Part shown: in pieces, positions 17,765 to 25,671 of the stretch
Layout of the letters: every line of letters starts with the position of its first letter
Position numbering within the stretch: position 1 is the stretch's first letter
NCBI RefSeq assembly: GCF_036503815.1
Contig: NZ_AP027764.1
Location: 1,860,001 to 1,924,000, forward strand
DNA: 64,000 nucleotides
Source: Escherichia coli
GTDB taxonomy: Bacteria > Pseudomonadota > Gammaproteobacteria > Enterobacterales > Enterobacteriaceae
Direction of reading: 5' to 3'
The notes under the pieces: generated by a model
The model's database searches: none
Told to the model about the DNA's origin: nothing
Seen by the model: only the letters and a program-made list of their open reading frames with translations
Translations under genes and position numbers: made by a program

Positions 17765-19011
17765 CAGGAACGCGCTCCTTTTTTCGCGTATTCGCGGCTG
17801 GTGGCTTTCTCTTCCGGTGCAGTGGCGCTCTGAGCTTCCACCACTTCCACTTTCGCCCCTTCAGTCAGGCGATCAATGCCGTCTGTCACTACGCGATCGC
17901 CCGCGGAAATCCCCGCGCGGATCACCACTTTCTGACTGTCCTGAATACCCGGCGTCACCAGATGTTTGCTGACTTTGTTTTCGCTATTCAGTACCCAGAC
18001 AAAATGGCCTTCGTTGCCCATTTGTAGGGCGGCGGTGGGGATCACCACGGCATTTTGTTCGGTGTCGACTAACATACGCGCGTTAACAAACTGATTGGGA
18101 AACAGCGCATCATCCTGATTATTAAAGCGTGCTTTCACTTTAATCGTACCGGTAGTGGCATCGATTTGGTTATCGAGACTTAACAGCGTGCCTTCACTTA
18201 ATTTCTTCGAGTTGGTGCGATCCCAGGCTTCAACCACCAACGGTTTTCCGGCTTTTTGCGCCTGTACTACGGTAGTGATATCGCTTTCCGGCAGGGTAAA
18301 GAGCAAATCGATAGGATGCGTCTGGGTGATCACCACAATCCCGGTGGTATCACCACTGGAGATTTGGTTACCAACATCAACCTGCTTGAGACCAACGCGA
18401 CCATCGACTGGTGCGGTGATGCGGCTCCAGTCGAGTTGCAGCTGCGCACTGGCGACGCTCGCTTCATCAGCCTTAATGGTACCTTCGGTTTCACTGACCA
18501 GCGCCTGTTGGGCATCCAGTTCCTGACGGGAGACGAGATTGGTTTTTGCCAGTTGCTGATAACGCGCTAAATCACGGCGGGCGTTGGCTAGTGTGGCTTT
18601 ATCTTTTGCCAGTTGCCCCTGAGCTTGTGCTAATGCAACTTTGAACTGGCTGGGGTCAATTTCTGCCAGTAAATCGCCTGCTTTGACCTGCTGACCCTCC
18701 TGGAAATGTAATGCCATCAGTTGACCATCTACGCGACTGCGCACCGTAACGGTGTTAGCAGCGGTAATCGTACCAAGCCCGGAGAGGTAACGCGGAACCG
18801 CCTGTTCCACGGCAGTTGCTGCCTGAACCGGGGCCAATGGGCCGGAACGCATACCACGGCGGCCACCGGCTGGCGACTGCTGTGCTTGCTTCGTCGCACC
18901 TGGCGCTGCGCTCTGGGATTCATTGCGGCCTTGCCAGAACCAGAAAGCGGCGATGGCGGCGATAACCACCACGATTACGATTACCCAACGGGATTTATAA
19001 CTGCCTTTCAT
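17764..19011 (-). CDS. mdtA: Periplasmic adaptor (membrane fusion) protein MdtA
   Basis: The product has 415 residues from the ATG at 19011 (MKGSYKSRWVIVIVVVIAAI), which puts the membrane anchor at the N-terminus; a longer in-frame start at 19158 would cover the BaeR box and is rejected. Order: inner-membrane anchor, Gly/Arg-rich linker, barrel-sandwich (lipoyl) half TVRSRVDGQLMALHFQEGQQV, alpha-hairpin of about 70 residues (KDKATLANARRDLARYQQLA), second lipoyl half, beta-barrel and membrane-proximal domain. It links MdtB2C to TolC. First gene of the operon. Confidence 0.97.
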   Translation of the reverse strand: MKGSYKSRWVIVIVVVIAAIAAFWFWQGRNESQSAAPGATKQAQQSPAGGRRGMRSGPLAPVQAATAVEQAVPRYLSGLGTITAANTVTVRSRVDGQLMALHFQEGQQVKAGDLLAEIDPSQFKVALAQAQGQLAKDKATLANARRDLARYQQLAKTNLVSRQELDAQQALVSETEGTIKADEASVASAQLQLDWSRITAPVDGRVGLKQVDVGNQISSGDTTGIVVITQTHPIDLLFTLPESDITTVVQAQKAGKPLVVEAWDRTNSKKLSEGTLLSLDNQIDATTGTIKVKARFNNQDDALFPNQFVNARMLVDTEQNAVVIPTAALQMGNEGHFVWVLNSENKVSKHLVTPGIQDSQKVVIRAGISAGDRVVTDGIDRLTEGAKVEVVEAQSATAPEEKATSREYAKKGARS

Positions 19012-19064
19012 CGTTAAGAGTTTCTCTTCCTGAAACGTTTCGCGGAATGATACTAGTGTAGCCA

Positions 19065-19082
19065 GCCAATAAGGGAGAAAAA
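19065..19082 (-). promoter_or_regulatory. BaeR box upstream of mdtA
   Basis: Read leftward the site is TTTTTCTCCCTTATTGGC, matching the published BaeR box TTTTTCTCCATDATTGGC at all but one or two positions. It lies 54-71 bases before the mdtA ATG, with a possible -10 element (TAGTAT, near 19046-19053) between box and gene. Phospho-BaeR binding here would drive the whole mdtABCD-baeSR unit, giving positive autoregulation. Confidence 0.85.
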
Positions 19083-19244
19083 TGGAGGAATTATGAAACA
19101 CTGTCGGGAATCGTCTGAATGACGGGCACTTTTGCGAGCACGCATCCAGTAATAACACAGGAAACTATTTTATCTACGCGTTAGCGATAGACTGCATTAA
19201 GGGCAAAAGGAGGTAGGCCGACGATTTCAGCGGGACGCTGAAAC

Positions 19245-19382
19245 GGGAAAGCCCCTCCCGAGGAAGGGGCCTTAAATAAGGAAAGGGTCATGATGAAGAT
19301 ACTCATCATCGTGGTGCTCTTAGTCGTTAGCTACCCAGCTTACTAAGACTACCAGGGCGGGGGAAACCCCGCTCTACCCTCA
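19245..19382 (-). ncRNA. Sib antisense antitoxin RNA, copy 1
   Basis: On the minus strand a strong promoter, TTGACA (19417-19412), 17-base spacer and TATTTT (19394-19389), predicts a start near 19382. The RNA runs antisense through the whole ibs frame and ends at a hairpin (GGCCCCTTCC/GGGAGGGGC followed by TTTC) near 19245, giving about 138 nt, close to the 140-150 nt of known Sib RNAs. It pairs with the toxin mRNA and prevents translation. Confidence 0.82.
19290..19346 (+). CDS. Ibs-type small toxic membrane peptide, copy 1
   Basis: The 18-codon frame reads MMKILIIVVLLVVSYPAY. A double Met-Lys start, a single strongly hydrophobic helix and the C-terminal S-x-P-A-Y are diagnostic of Ibs peptides, the inner-membrane depolarising toxins of type I toxin-antitoxin pairs. 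A GGAAAGGG ribosome site lies 4 bases upstream. The gene is fully covered by the antisense Sib RNA on the other strand. It is shorter than usual gene-finder limits. Exact letter (ibsA or ibsB) is not assigned. Confidence 0.88.
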   Translation: MMKILIIVVLLVVSYPAY

Positions 19383-19572
19383 CTCCTGAAAATATGCCTT
19401 CACGGTCAGAATGTCAATCCGCAGGCTTTGCAGTCTGCGATCCTGCTAGCAAATATTCTTTGCGAGTCGTTACGCAATAATCACAGATGAAACTATTTTA
19501 TCTACGCGTTAGCGATAGACTGCATTCAGGGCGAAAGGAGGTAAGCCGACGATTTCAGTGGGACGCTGAAAC

Positions 19573-19710
19573 GGGAAAGCCCCTCCCGAGGAAGGGGCCT
19601 TAAATAAGGAAAGGGTCATGATGAAGATACTCATCATCGTGGTGCTCTTAGTCATTAGCTTACCGGCTTACTAAGACTACCAGGGCGGGGGAAACCCCGC
19701 TCTACCCTCA
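19573..19710 (-). ncRNA. Sib antisense antitoxin RNA, copy 2
   Basis: The minus-strand promoter has TTGACA (19745-19740) and TACTTT (19722-19717) with a 17-base spacer; the predicted RNA starts near 19710 and ends at the conserved hairpin near 19573. It covers the second ibs gene entirely. The -10 is slightly weaker than in copy 1. Confidence 0.8.
19618..19674 (+). CDS. Ibs-type small toxic membrane peptide, copy 2
   Basis: The frame reads MMKILIIVVLLVISLPAY (18 codons). It differs from copy 1 at two residues (V-to-I and Y-to-L), in the part next to the conserved P-A-Y end. Same upstream ribosome site and antisense arrangement, 328 bases further on. Confidence 0.88.
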   Translation: MMKILIIVVLLVISLPAY

Positions 19711-19900
19711 CTCCTGAAAGTATGCCTTCACAATCAGATTGTCAATCCGCAGGCTTTGTAGTCTGCGATCCTGCCAGCAAATATTCTTTGCGAGACGTTA
19801 CGCAATAATCACATGTGAAACTATTTTATCTGCAAGTTAGCGATAGACTGCTTGCATGGCGAAAGGAGGTAGGCCGCCGATTTCAGCGGGACGCTGAAAC

Positions 19901-20026
19901 GGGAAAGCCCCTCCCGAGGAAGGGGCCTTAAATAAGGAAAGGGTCATGATGAAGCTACTCATCATCGTGGTGCTCTTAGTTATTAGCTGGCCAGCTTACT
20001 AAGACTACCAGGGCGGGGGAAACCCC
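19901..20026 (-). pseudogene. Sib antisense RNA copy 3, body separated from its promoter by IS186
   Basis: By alignment with copies 1 and 2 this RNA should start near 21387 and end near 19901. IS186 lies between 20027 and 21365, so only the first 22 bases stay joined to the promoter; the body, including all the complementarity to the third ibs frame, is beyond 1.3 kb of transposon. Expression of a functional antitoxin would need readthrough of the whole element or a new promoter at the IS end. Confidence 0.75.
19946..20002 (+). CDS. Ibs-type small toxic membrane peptide, copy 3, next to IS186
   Basis: The frame reads MMKLLIIVVLLVISWPAY (18 codons). The coding sequence and everything upstream are intact; IS186 begins only 24 bases after the stop. 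Its antisense RNA gene is broken (see the Sib copy 3 entry), so this toxin may lack its cognate antitoxin. Mutations that lower its own expression cannot be judged from sequence alone. Confidence 0.85.
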   Translation: MMKLLIIVVLLVISWPAY

Positions 20027-21365
20027 CATAAGCGCTAACTTAAGGGTTGTGGTATTACGCCTGATATGATTTAACGTGCCGATGAATTACTCTCACGATA
20101 ACTGGTCAGCAATTCTGGCCCATATTGGTAAGCCCGAAGAACTGGATACTTCGGCACGTAATGCCGGGGCTCTAACCCGCCGCCGCGAAATTCGTGATGC
20201 TGCAACTCTGCTACGTCTGGGGCTGGCTTACGGCCCCGGGGGGATGTCATTACGTGAAGTCACTGCATGGGCTCAGCTCCATGACGTTGCAACATTATCT
20301 GACGTGGCTCTCCTGAAGCGGCTGCGGAATGCCGCCGACTGGTTTGGCATACTTGCCGCACAAACACTTGCTGTACGCGCCGCAGTTACGGGTTGTACAA
20401 GCGGAAAGAGATTGCGTCTTGTCGATGGAACAGCAATCAGTGCGCCCGGGGGCGGCAGCGCTGAATGGCGACTACATATGGGATATGATCCTCATACCTG
20501 TCAGTTCACTGATTTTGAGCTAACCGACAGCAGAGACGCTGAACGGCTGGACCGATTTGCGCAAACGGCAGACGAGATACGCATTGCTGACCGGGGATTC
20601 GGTTCGCGTCCCGAATGTATCCGCTCACTTGCTTTTGGAGAAGCTGATTATATCGTCCGGGTTCACTGGCGAGGATTGCGCTGGTTAACTGCAGAAGGAA
20701 TGCGCTTTGACATGATGGGTTTTCTGCGCGGGCTGGATTGCGGTAAGAACGGTGAAACCACTGTAATGATAGGCAATTCAGGTAATAAAAAAGCCGGAGC
20801 TCCCTTTCCGGCACGTCTCATTGCCGTATCACTTCCTCCCGAAAAAGCATTAATCAGTAAAACCCGACTGCTCAGCGAGAATCGTCGAAAAGGACGAGTA
20901 GTTCAGGCGGAAACGCTGGAAGCAGCGGGCCATGTGCTATTGCTAACATCATTACCGGAAGATGAATATTCAGCAGAGCAAGTGGCTGATTGTTACCGTC
21001 TGCGATGGCAAATTGAACTGGCTTTTAAGCGGCTCAAAAGTTTGCTGCACCTGGATGCTTTGCGTGCAAAGGAACCTGAACTCGCGAAAGCGTGGATATT
21101 TGCTAATCTACTCGCCGCATTTTTAATTGACGACATAATCCAGCCATCGCTGGATTTCCCCCCCAGAAGTGCCGGATCCGAAAAGAAGAACTAACTCGTT
21201 GTGGAGAATAACAAAAATGGTCATCTGGAGCTTACAGGTGGCCATTCGTGGGACAGTATCCCTGACAGCCTACAAAACGCAATTGAAGAACGCGAGGCAT
21301 CGTCTTAACGAGGCACCGAGGCGTCGCATTCTTCAGATGGTTCAACCCTTAAGTTAGCGCTTATG
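20027..21365 (+). mobile_element. IS186 (IS4 family), copy 1, in the third ibs/sib repeat
   Basis: The 1339-base element is bounded by inverted repeats CATAAGCGCTAACTTAAGGG and its complement. The 10-base GGGAAACCCC at 20017-20026 is repeated at 21366-21375, a target-site duplication. The uninterrupted site, seen in units 1 and 2, contains GGGGGAAACCCC, the G-run/C-run type of target preferred by IS186. The element encodes one transposase and appears identical to the second copy at 53201. Confidence 0.97.
20082..21194 (+). CDS. insL: IS186 transposase, copy 1
   Basis: A 370-residue product, full length for InsL, starting MNYSHDNWSAILAHIG. A GTG two codons upstream (20076) is an alternative start. 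IS4-family DDE residues are visible: LVDGTAIS (first Asp), IRIADRGFG (second Asp) and the Y-R-E-K signature YRLRWQIELAFKRLK with the catalytic Glu. No frameshift, so the element should be mobile. It acts on its own terminal repeats. Confidence 0.96.
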   Translation: MNYSHDNWSAILAHIGKPEELDTSARNAGALTRRREIRDAATLLRLGLAYGPGGMSLREVTAWAQLHDVATLSDVALLKRLRNAADWFGILAAQTLAVRAAVTGCTSGKRLRLVDGTAISAPGGGSAEWRLHMGYDPHTCQFTDFELTDSRDAERLDRFAQTADEIRIADRGFGSRPECIRSLAFGEADYIVRVHWRGLRWLTAEGMRFDMMGFLRGLDCGKNGETTVMIGNSGNKKAGAPFPARLIAVSLPPEKALISKTRLLSENRRKGRVVQAETLEAAGHVLLLTSLPEDEYSAEQVADCYRLRWQIELAFKRLKSLLHLDALRAKEPELAKAWIFANLLAAFLIDDIIQPSLDFPPRSAGSEKKN

Positions 21366-21393
21366 GGGAAACCCCGCTCTACCCTCACTCCTG

Positions 21394-21422
21394 AAGTTAT
21401 GTTACTCCACCCTTATTGTCAA
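21394..21422 (-). promoter_or_regulatory. Orphaned Sib copy 3 promoter, now firing into IS186
   Basis: Minus-strand TTGACA (21422-21417), a 17-base spacer and TAACTT (21399-21394) occupy the position of the Sib promoters in units 1 and 2. Transcription would start near 21387 and enter the 3' end of IS186 antisense to its transposase. Confidence 0.65.
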
Positions 21423-21568
21423 TCTGTAAGTCCACGTTCTTGCGGAGCGAATAGCAAAACCCTCTGTGCTTATGGGCCGAATTCTGAAAGTTGCTTTGCC
21501 TGCTCTTATTTCATTATTGCAGTCGGTATGATACCGGACCTCAATAATTCTCTAAGAAAGGATTTCTT

Positions 21569-22228
21569 ATGAGCGAACAAATCACGTTTGCCACCAGCGA
21601 TTTTGCCAGTAACCCGGAACCACGTTGCCCCTGCATTTTGCTGTTGGATGTTTCTGGTTCGATGAGTGGTAGACCTATTAATGAACTTAACGCCGGATTG
21701 GTTACCTTTCGCGATGAGCTGCTTGCCGATTCGCTGGCCTTAAAAAGAGTGGAACTCGGTATTGTGACGTTCGGCCCGGTGCATGTGGAACAACCATTTA
21801 CCAGCGCCGCTAATTTTTTCCCGCCCATCCTGTTTGCCCAGGGCGATACACCAATGGGGGCCGCCATTACCAAAGCCCTGGATATGGTTGAGGAGCGCAA
21901 ACGTGAGTATCGAGCCAATGGTATTTCCTATTATCGTCCGTGGATTTTCCTGATTACCGATGGCGCACCAACCGATGAGTGGCAGGCTGCTGCCAACAAG
22001 GTGTTTCAGGGGGAAGAAGATAAGAAGTTTGCCTTCTTTTCCATCGGTGTTCAGGGGGCGGATATGAAGACGCTGGCCCAAATCAGCGTTCGTCAGCCTT
22101 TGCCTCTTCAAGGATTACAATTCCGCGAACTGTTTAGCTGGTTATCCAGTTCGCTGCGTTCGGTTTCCCGCTCCACGCCGGGAACGGAAGTTGTACTGGA
22201 AGCGCCAAAAGGCTGGACGTCAGTGTGA
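21569..22228 (+). CDS. yegL: von Willebrand factor A domain protein YegL
   Basis: The 219-residue product is nearly all vWA domain. The metal-binding MIDAS motif D-x-S-x-S appears in LLLDVSGSMSG (about residues 27-37), with the partner Thr in GDTPMGAAI and Asp in FLITDGAPTDEW. It resembles TerY. The end overlaps pphC by 4 bases. AAAGGA lies 9 bases before the ATG. IS186 and the sib repeat end about 200 bases upstream, so the promoter region may be affected in this strain. Probably a partner or scaffold for the neighbouring kinase and phosphatase; no direct role is proven. Confidence 0.93.
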   Translation: MSEQITFATSDFASNPEPRCPCILLLDVSGSMSGRPINELNAGLVTFRDELLADSLALKRVELGIVTFGPVHVEQPFTSAANFFPPILFAQGDTPMGAAITKALDMVEERKREYRANGISYYRPWIFLITDGAPTDEWQAAANKVFQGEEDKKFAFFSIGVQGADMKTLAQISVRQPLPLQGLQFRELFSWLSSSLRSVSRSTPGTEVVLEAPKGWTSV

Positions 22229-22986
22229 GCTGGCGTCTGGTTTATGCATCAGCCGTTGGAACGTCGCACATCAGCGCTGACTTGTCTTGCCAGGATGCCT
22301 GCCAGATGCAGGTTGCCTGGCTAGAAGACCAGCAGCCATTATTGTCGGTATTTGTCGCTGATGGCGCAGGCAGCGTCTCGCAGGGAGGCGAAGGTGCGAA
22401 GCTTGCCGTCAATGAAGCGATGGCTTATATATCGCAAAAAGTGCAGGGTGGGGAATTGGAGCTTAATGATGTCCTCGCCACGGATATTGTACTGACTATT
22501 CGTCAGCGACTTTTTGCCGAGGCAGAGGCCAAAGAATTAGCGGTTCGTGATTTTGCCTGCACATTTCTGGGACTGATTTCATCACCTAACGGCACATTGA
22601 TTATGCAGATTGGCGATGGTGGCGTGGTGGTAGATTTGGGTCACGGTCTGCAATTGCCGCTCACGCCGATGGTGGGTGAATATGCCAACATGACGCATTT
22701 CATTACCGATGAAGATGCCGTTTCCAGACTGGAAACTTTCACCAGCACTGAGCGTGCGCATAGAGTTGCAGCATTTACGGATGGTATTCAGAGACTGGCG
22801 TTAAATATGCTGGATAATTCTCCGCATGTGCCTTTCTTTACCCCGTTTTTCAATGGACTGGCGTCAGCAACGCAGGAACAACTCGATTTATTACCTGAAT
22901 TGTTAAAGCAGTTTTTGTCCAGCCCAGCGGTAAACGAGCGTACCGATGATGATAAAACGTTAGCACTGGCTATGTGGACAGAATGA
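22225..22986 (+). CDS. pphC: PP2C-type Ser/Thr phosphatase PphC (YegK)
   Basis: The 253-residue product starts at the GTG at 22225 (SWRLVYASAVGTSHI). Divergent PP2C motifs with metal-binding aspartates can be seen: CQDACQ, FVADGAGSVSQGGEGA, MQIGDGGVVV, AFTDGIQRLAL and the final TDDDKTLALAMW. E. coli PphC dephosphorylates the kinase YegI. Translation is probably coupled to yegL through the 4-base overlap. Confidence 0.93.
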   Translation: MSWRLVYASAVGTSHISADLSCQDACQMQVAWLEDQQPLLSVFVADGAGSVSQGGEGAKLAVNEAMAYISQKVQGGELELNDVLATDIVLTIRQRLFAEAEAKELAVRDFACTFLGLISSPNGTLIMQIGDGGVVVDLGHGLQLPLTPMVGEYANMTHFITDEDAVSRLETFTSTERAHRVAAFTDGIQRLALNMLDNSPHVPFFTPFFNGLASATQEQLDLLPELLKQFLSSPAVNERTDDDKTLALAMWTE

Positions 22987-23050
22987 ACATCGCATGGCGG
23001 TTGAAGACAACGGTTCAACCGCCAGTTTAAGCAATCAATATAATGGCTGG

Positions 23051-23512
23051 CTAGCGAACTAATTTTGCTCTTAGCTCGTCGGCTTCTTCTTTTGGATAGG
23101 TGACCAATAAAGGATCAATGGTATAACCACCGTAAATTTTATCCCCGCGCGTATACATCCAGTCTGAAATATCTTCTTTCTTGATTTTCCACTCCTGGCC
23201 ATATTCTACGTTTGTAACAATACCAGGGTCATTGCTTATTATACCAATAAACATGCCGTTAGAATAAGTGACATCCGTGAGCCAGAAATGCTCGGTTTCT
23301 CCGCGATCGGTTATCGGGGCTTTGACTGCGAAAGTATCAGCATCTTTTTTATTCATAACTTCGATGAATTGATCGGTTTCTTTCCGCGCATGTTGAATGG
23401 CGTCAGACATCGCCTTTTTATCATAACCTCCTGTCACTAACGTATCCGAAATCTCACAATAGCTTGCGGTAGTAAAAAATAGCAGACTCAACATAAGTAA
23501 TATCTTTTTCAT
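23051..23512 (-). CDS. yegJ: Exported DUF2314 protein YegJ
   Basis: The 153-residue product begins with a Sec signal peptide MKKILLMLSLLFFTTASYC, cleavage near residues 19-20 (a C there could also make it a weak lipobox). The body (GETEHFWLTDVTYSNGMFIG ... EEDISDWMYTRG-like) is the DUF2314 fold. Function unknown. It lies between pphC and yegI on the other strand, so it probably is not part of the signalling triad transcript. Confidence 0.9.
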   Translation of the reverse strand: MKKILLMLSLLFFTTASYCEISDTLVTGGYDKKAMSDAIQHARKETDQFIEVMNKKDADTFAVKAPITDRGETEHFWLTDVTYSNGMFIGIISNDPGIVTNVEYGQEWKIKKEDISDWMYTRGDKIYGGYTIDPLLVTYPKEEADELRAKLVR

Positions 23513-23712
23513 TTTTTCTCCAGAATCCCTGTGTAGTAAAAGTTAGCAAAAAACCTGTGGAAGTGAATCATTATCAGGTTGGAATTGAATTGTATCCTGA
23601 TGAAATTGCATTATCATTTTTATTCTTGAGTGGGACTCTTCCAATATAGAAATAATTATAATGGACAGTGTTATTATTCATAGAAATATAATATAACTGC
23701 CCTTGAAACATT

Positions 23713-25659
23713 ATGAAGACAAATATAAAAGTATTTACATCGACAGGTGAATTGACCACTCTCGGGCGTGAACTGGGCAAAGGCGGCGAAGGCGCGGTTT
23801 ATGATATCGAGGAGTTTGTCGATAGCGTTGCCAAGATTTATCACACGCCGCCACCCGCCTTAAAACAGGACAAACTTGCCTTTATGGCTGCGACAGCTGA
23901 CGCGCAGTTGCTGAATTATGTCGCCTGGCCGCAGGCAACGCTTCATAGTGGACGAGGTGGGAAGGTTATCGGTTTTATGATGCCGAAGGTTTCAGGTAAA
24001 GAACCAATTCATATGATCTATAGCCCGGCACATCGTCGTCAGAGTTACCCTCATTGCGCGTGGGATTTTCTACTCTATGTTGCGCGCAATATTGCTTCAT
24101 CTTTTGCTACGGTTCACGAGCACGGGCACGTCGTGGGCGACGTAAACCAGAACAGCTTTATGGTAGGCCGCGACAGCAAAGTGGTGTTGATCGATAGTGA
24201 CTCCTTTCAGATTAACGCCAATGGCACACTGCATTTATGCGAAGTCGGCGTGTCGCATTTTACGCCGCCAGAGCTGCAAACCTTGTCGTCATTTGTTGGC
24301 TTTGAACGCACAGAAAATCACGATAATTTTGGCCTTGCATTGCTGATTTTTCACGTCTTGTTTGGTGGGCGGCATCCTTATTCTGGTGTGCCGCTTATCT
24401 CTGATGCGGGTAATGCGCTGGAGACGGATATTGCCCATTTTCGTTATGCCTACGCGTCAGACAATCAGAGACGTGGTTTAAAACCGCCGCCACGATCTAT
24501 TCCGCTGTCGATGTTACCGGGCGATGTTGAAGCCATGTTTCAGCAGGCATTCACGGAAAGTGGCGTGGCAACTGGGCGTCCGACGGCAAAAGCGTGGGTT
24601 GCGGCACTTGATTTACTACGCCAACAGTTAAAGAAATGTACCGTTTCGGCAATGCATGTTTACCCTGGTCATTTAACCGACTGCCCGTGGTGTACACTGG
24701 ATAATCAAGGCGTTATCTATTTTATTGATCTTGGCGAAGAGGTGATTACCACCGTCGGTGATTTTGTGCTGGCGAAAGTCTGGGCGATGGTGATGGCGTC
24801 AGTAGCACCGCCAGCACTACAGTTACCATTACCCGATCATTTCCAACCAGCTGGCAGGCCGCTTCCTTTAGGCCTGTTACGGCGTGAATACATTATTCTG
24901 ATTGAGATCACACTGTCAGCGTTATCGCTGTTGCTTTGCGGTCTTCAGGCAGAACCGCGTTATATTATTTTGGTGCCTGTGCTGGCGGCTATCTGGATTA
25001 TTGGCAGCCTGACAAGCAAAGCGTACAAAGCAGAAATCCAGCAACGCCGTGAGGCGTTTAATCGCGCAAAAATGGACTATGACCATTTAGTCAGCCAGAT
25101 CCAACAGTTGGGCGGGCTGGAAGGTTTTATCGCCAAACGGACGATGCTCGAAAAAATGAAGGACGAAATTCTTGGTTTACCGGAAGAAGAAAAGCGCGAT
25201 CTGGCAGCACTTCAGGACAACGCAAGGGAACGGCAGAAGCAGAAGTTTCTGGAGGGATTTTTTATTGATGTTGCCTCTATTCCCGGCGTTGGCCCTGCGC
25301 GTAAAGCGGCGTTACGGTCCTTTGGTATTGAAACGGCGGCAGACGTTACCCGACGGAGCGTTAAGCAAGTTAAAGGTTTTGGTGATCATCTGACCCAGGC
25401 GGTTATCGACTGGAAAGCGAGTTGCGAACGCCGTTTTGTGTTCAGGCCGAATGAAGCGATAACGCCAGCAGACAGACAAGCGGTAATGGCGAAAATGACC
25501 GCCAAACGACATCGGCTGGAATCGGCGTTGACTGTCGGTGCGACAGAGTTGCAGCGATTCCGCCTTCATGCTCCAGCACGGACCATGCCGTTGATGGAAC
25601 CATTACGTCAGGCAGCGGAGAAACTGGCTCAGGCTCAGGCTGATTTAAGCCGCTGCTGA
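23713..25659 (+). CDS. yegI: Ser/Thr protein kinase-like protein YegI
   Basis: The 648-residue product has an N-terminal eukaryote-like kinase domain (about residues 10-290): glycine-rich loop ELGKGGEGAVYD, lysine in SVAKIYH, a divergent catalytic loop HGHVVGDVNQNSFMV and DxD-type LIDSDSFQI in place of DFG, then CTVSAMHVYPGHLTDCPWC, a CxxC pair. Two or so hydrophobic segments follow (about 395-440), then a coiled coil, and a helix-hairpin-helix SIPGVGPARKAALRSFGIETAADV near residues 520-545. YegI autophosphorylates and is the substrate of PphC in E. coli. Kinase, PP2C and vWA genes together form a TerY-P-like triad. Confidence 0.93.
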   Translation: MKTNIKVFTSTGELTTLGRELGKGGEGAVYDIEEFVDSVAKIYHTPPPALKQDKLAFMAATADAQLLNYVAWPQATLHSGRGGKVIGFMMPKVSGKEPIHMIYSPAHRRQSYPHCAWDFLLYVARNIASSFATVHEHGHVVGDVNQNSFMVGRDSKVVLIDSDSFQINANGTLHLCEVGVSHFTPPELQTLSSFVGFERTENHDNFGLALLIFHVLFGGRHPYSGVPLISDAGNALETDIAHFRYAYASDNQRRGLKPPPRSIPLSMLPGDVEAMFQQAFTESGVATGRPTAKAWVAALDLLRQQLKKCTVSAMHVYPGHLTDCPWCTLDNQGVIYFIDLGEEVITTVGDFVLAKVWAMVMASVAPPALQLPLPDHFQPAGRPLPLGLLRREYIILIEITLSALSLLLCGLQAEPRYIILVPVLAAIWIIGSLTSKAYKAEIQQRREAFNRAKMDYDHLVSQIQQLGGLEGFIAKRTMLEKMKDEILGLPEEEKRDLAALQDNARERQKQKFLEGFFIDVASIPGVGPARKAALRSFGIETAADVTRRSVKQVKGFGDHLTQAVIDWKASCERRFVFRPNEAITPADRQAVMAKMTAKRHRLESALTVGATELQRFRLHAPARTMPLMEPLRQAAEKLAQAQADLSRC

Positions 25660-25671
25660 GCCATTTTTCAA

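Larger units (their letters stand above)
19161..21480. repeat. Three tandem ibs/sib (QUAD) repeats, 328-bp period, third interrupted by IS186
   Basis: The unit beginning GAAACTATTTTATCT starts at 19161, 19489 and 19817, an exact 328-base spacing. Each unit has the same order on the plus strand: leader with AAAGGAGGT, the G+C hairpin GCCCCTCC/GGAAGGGGC, an 18-codon toxin gene, and on the minus strand a promoter for the antisense RNA. Unit 3 is split after 20026 by IS186 and resumes at 21366, becoming less similar after about 21400. K-12 has two such copies (ibsA/sibA, ibsB/sibB) between mdtA and yegL. Confidence 0.9.

Noticed and set aside
21169..21357. 62-codon frame at the 3' end of IS186 (repeated at 54343-54531)
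   Set aside because: It overlaps the end of the transposase and the terminal repeat; IS186 is known with a single gene.
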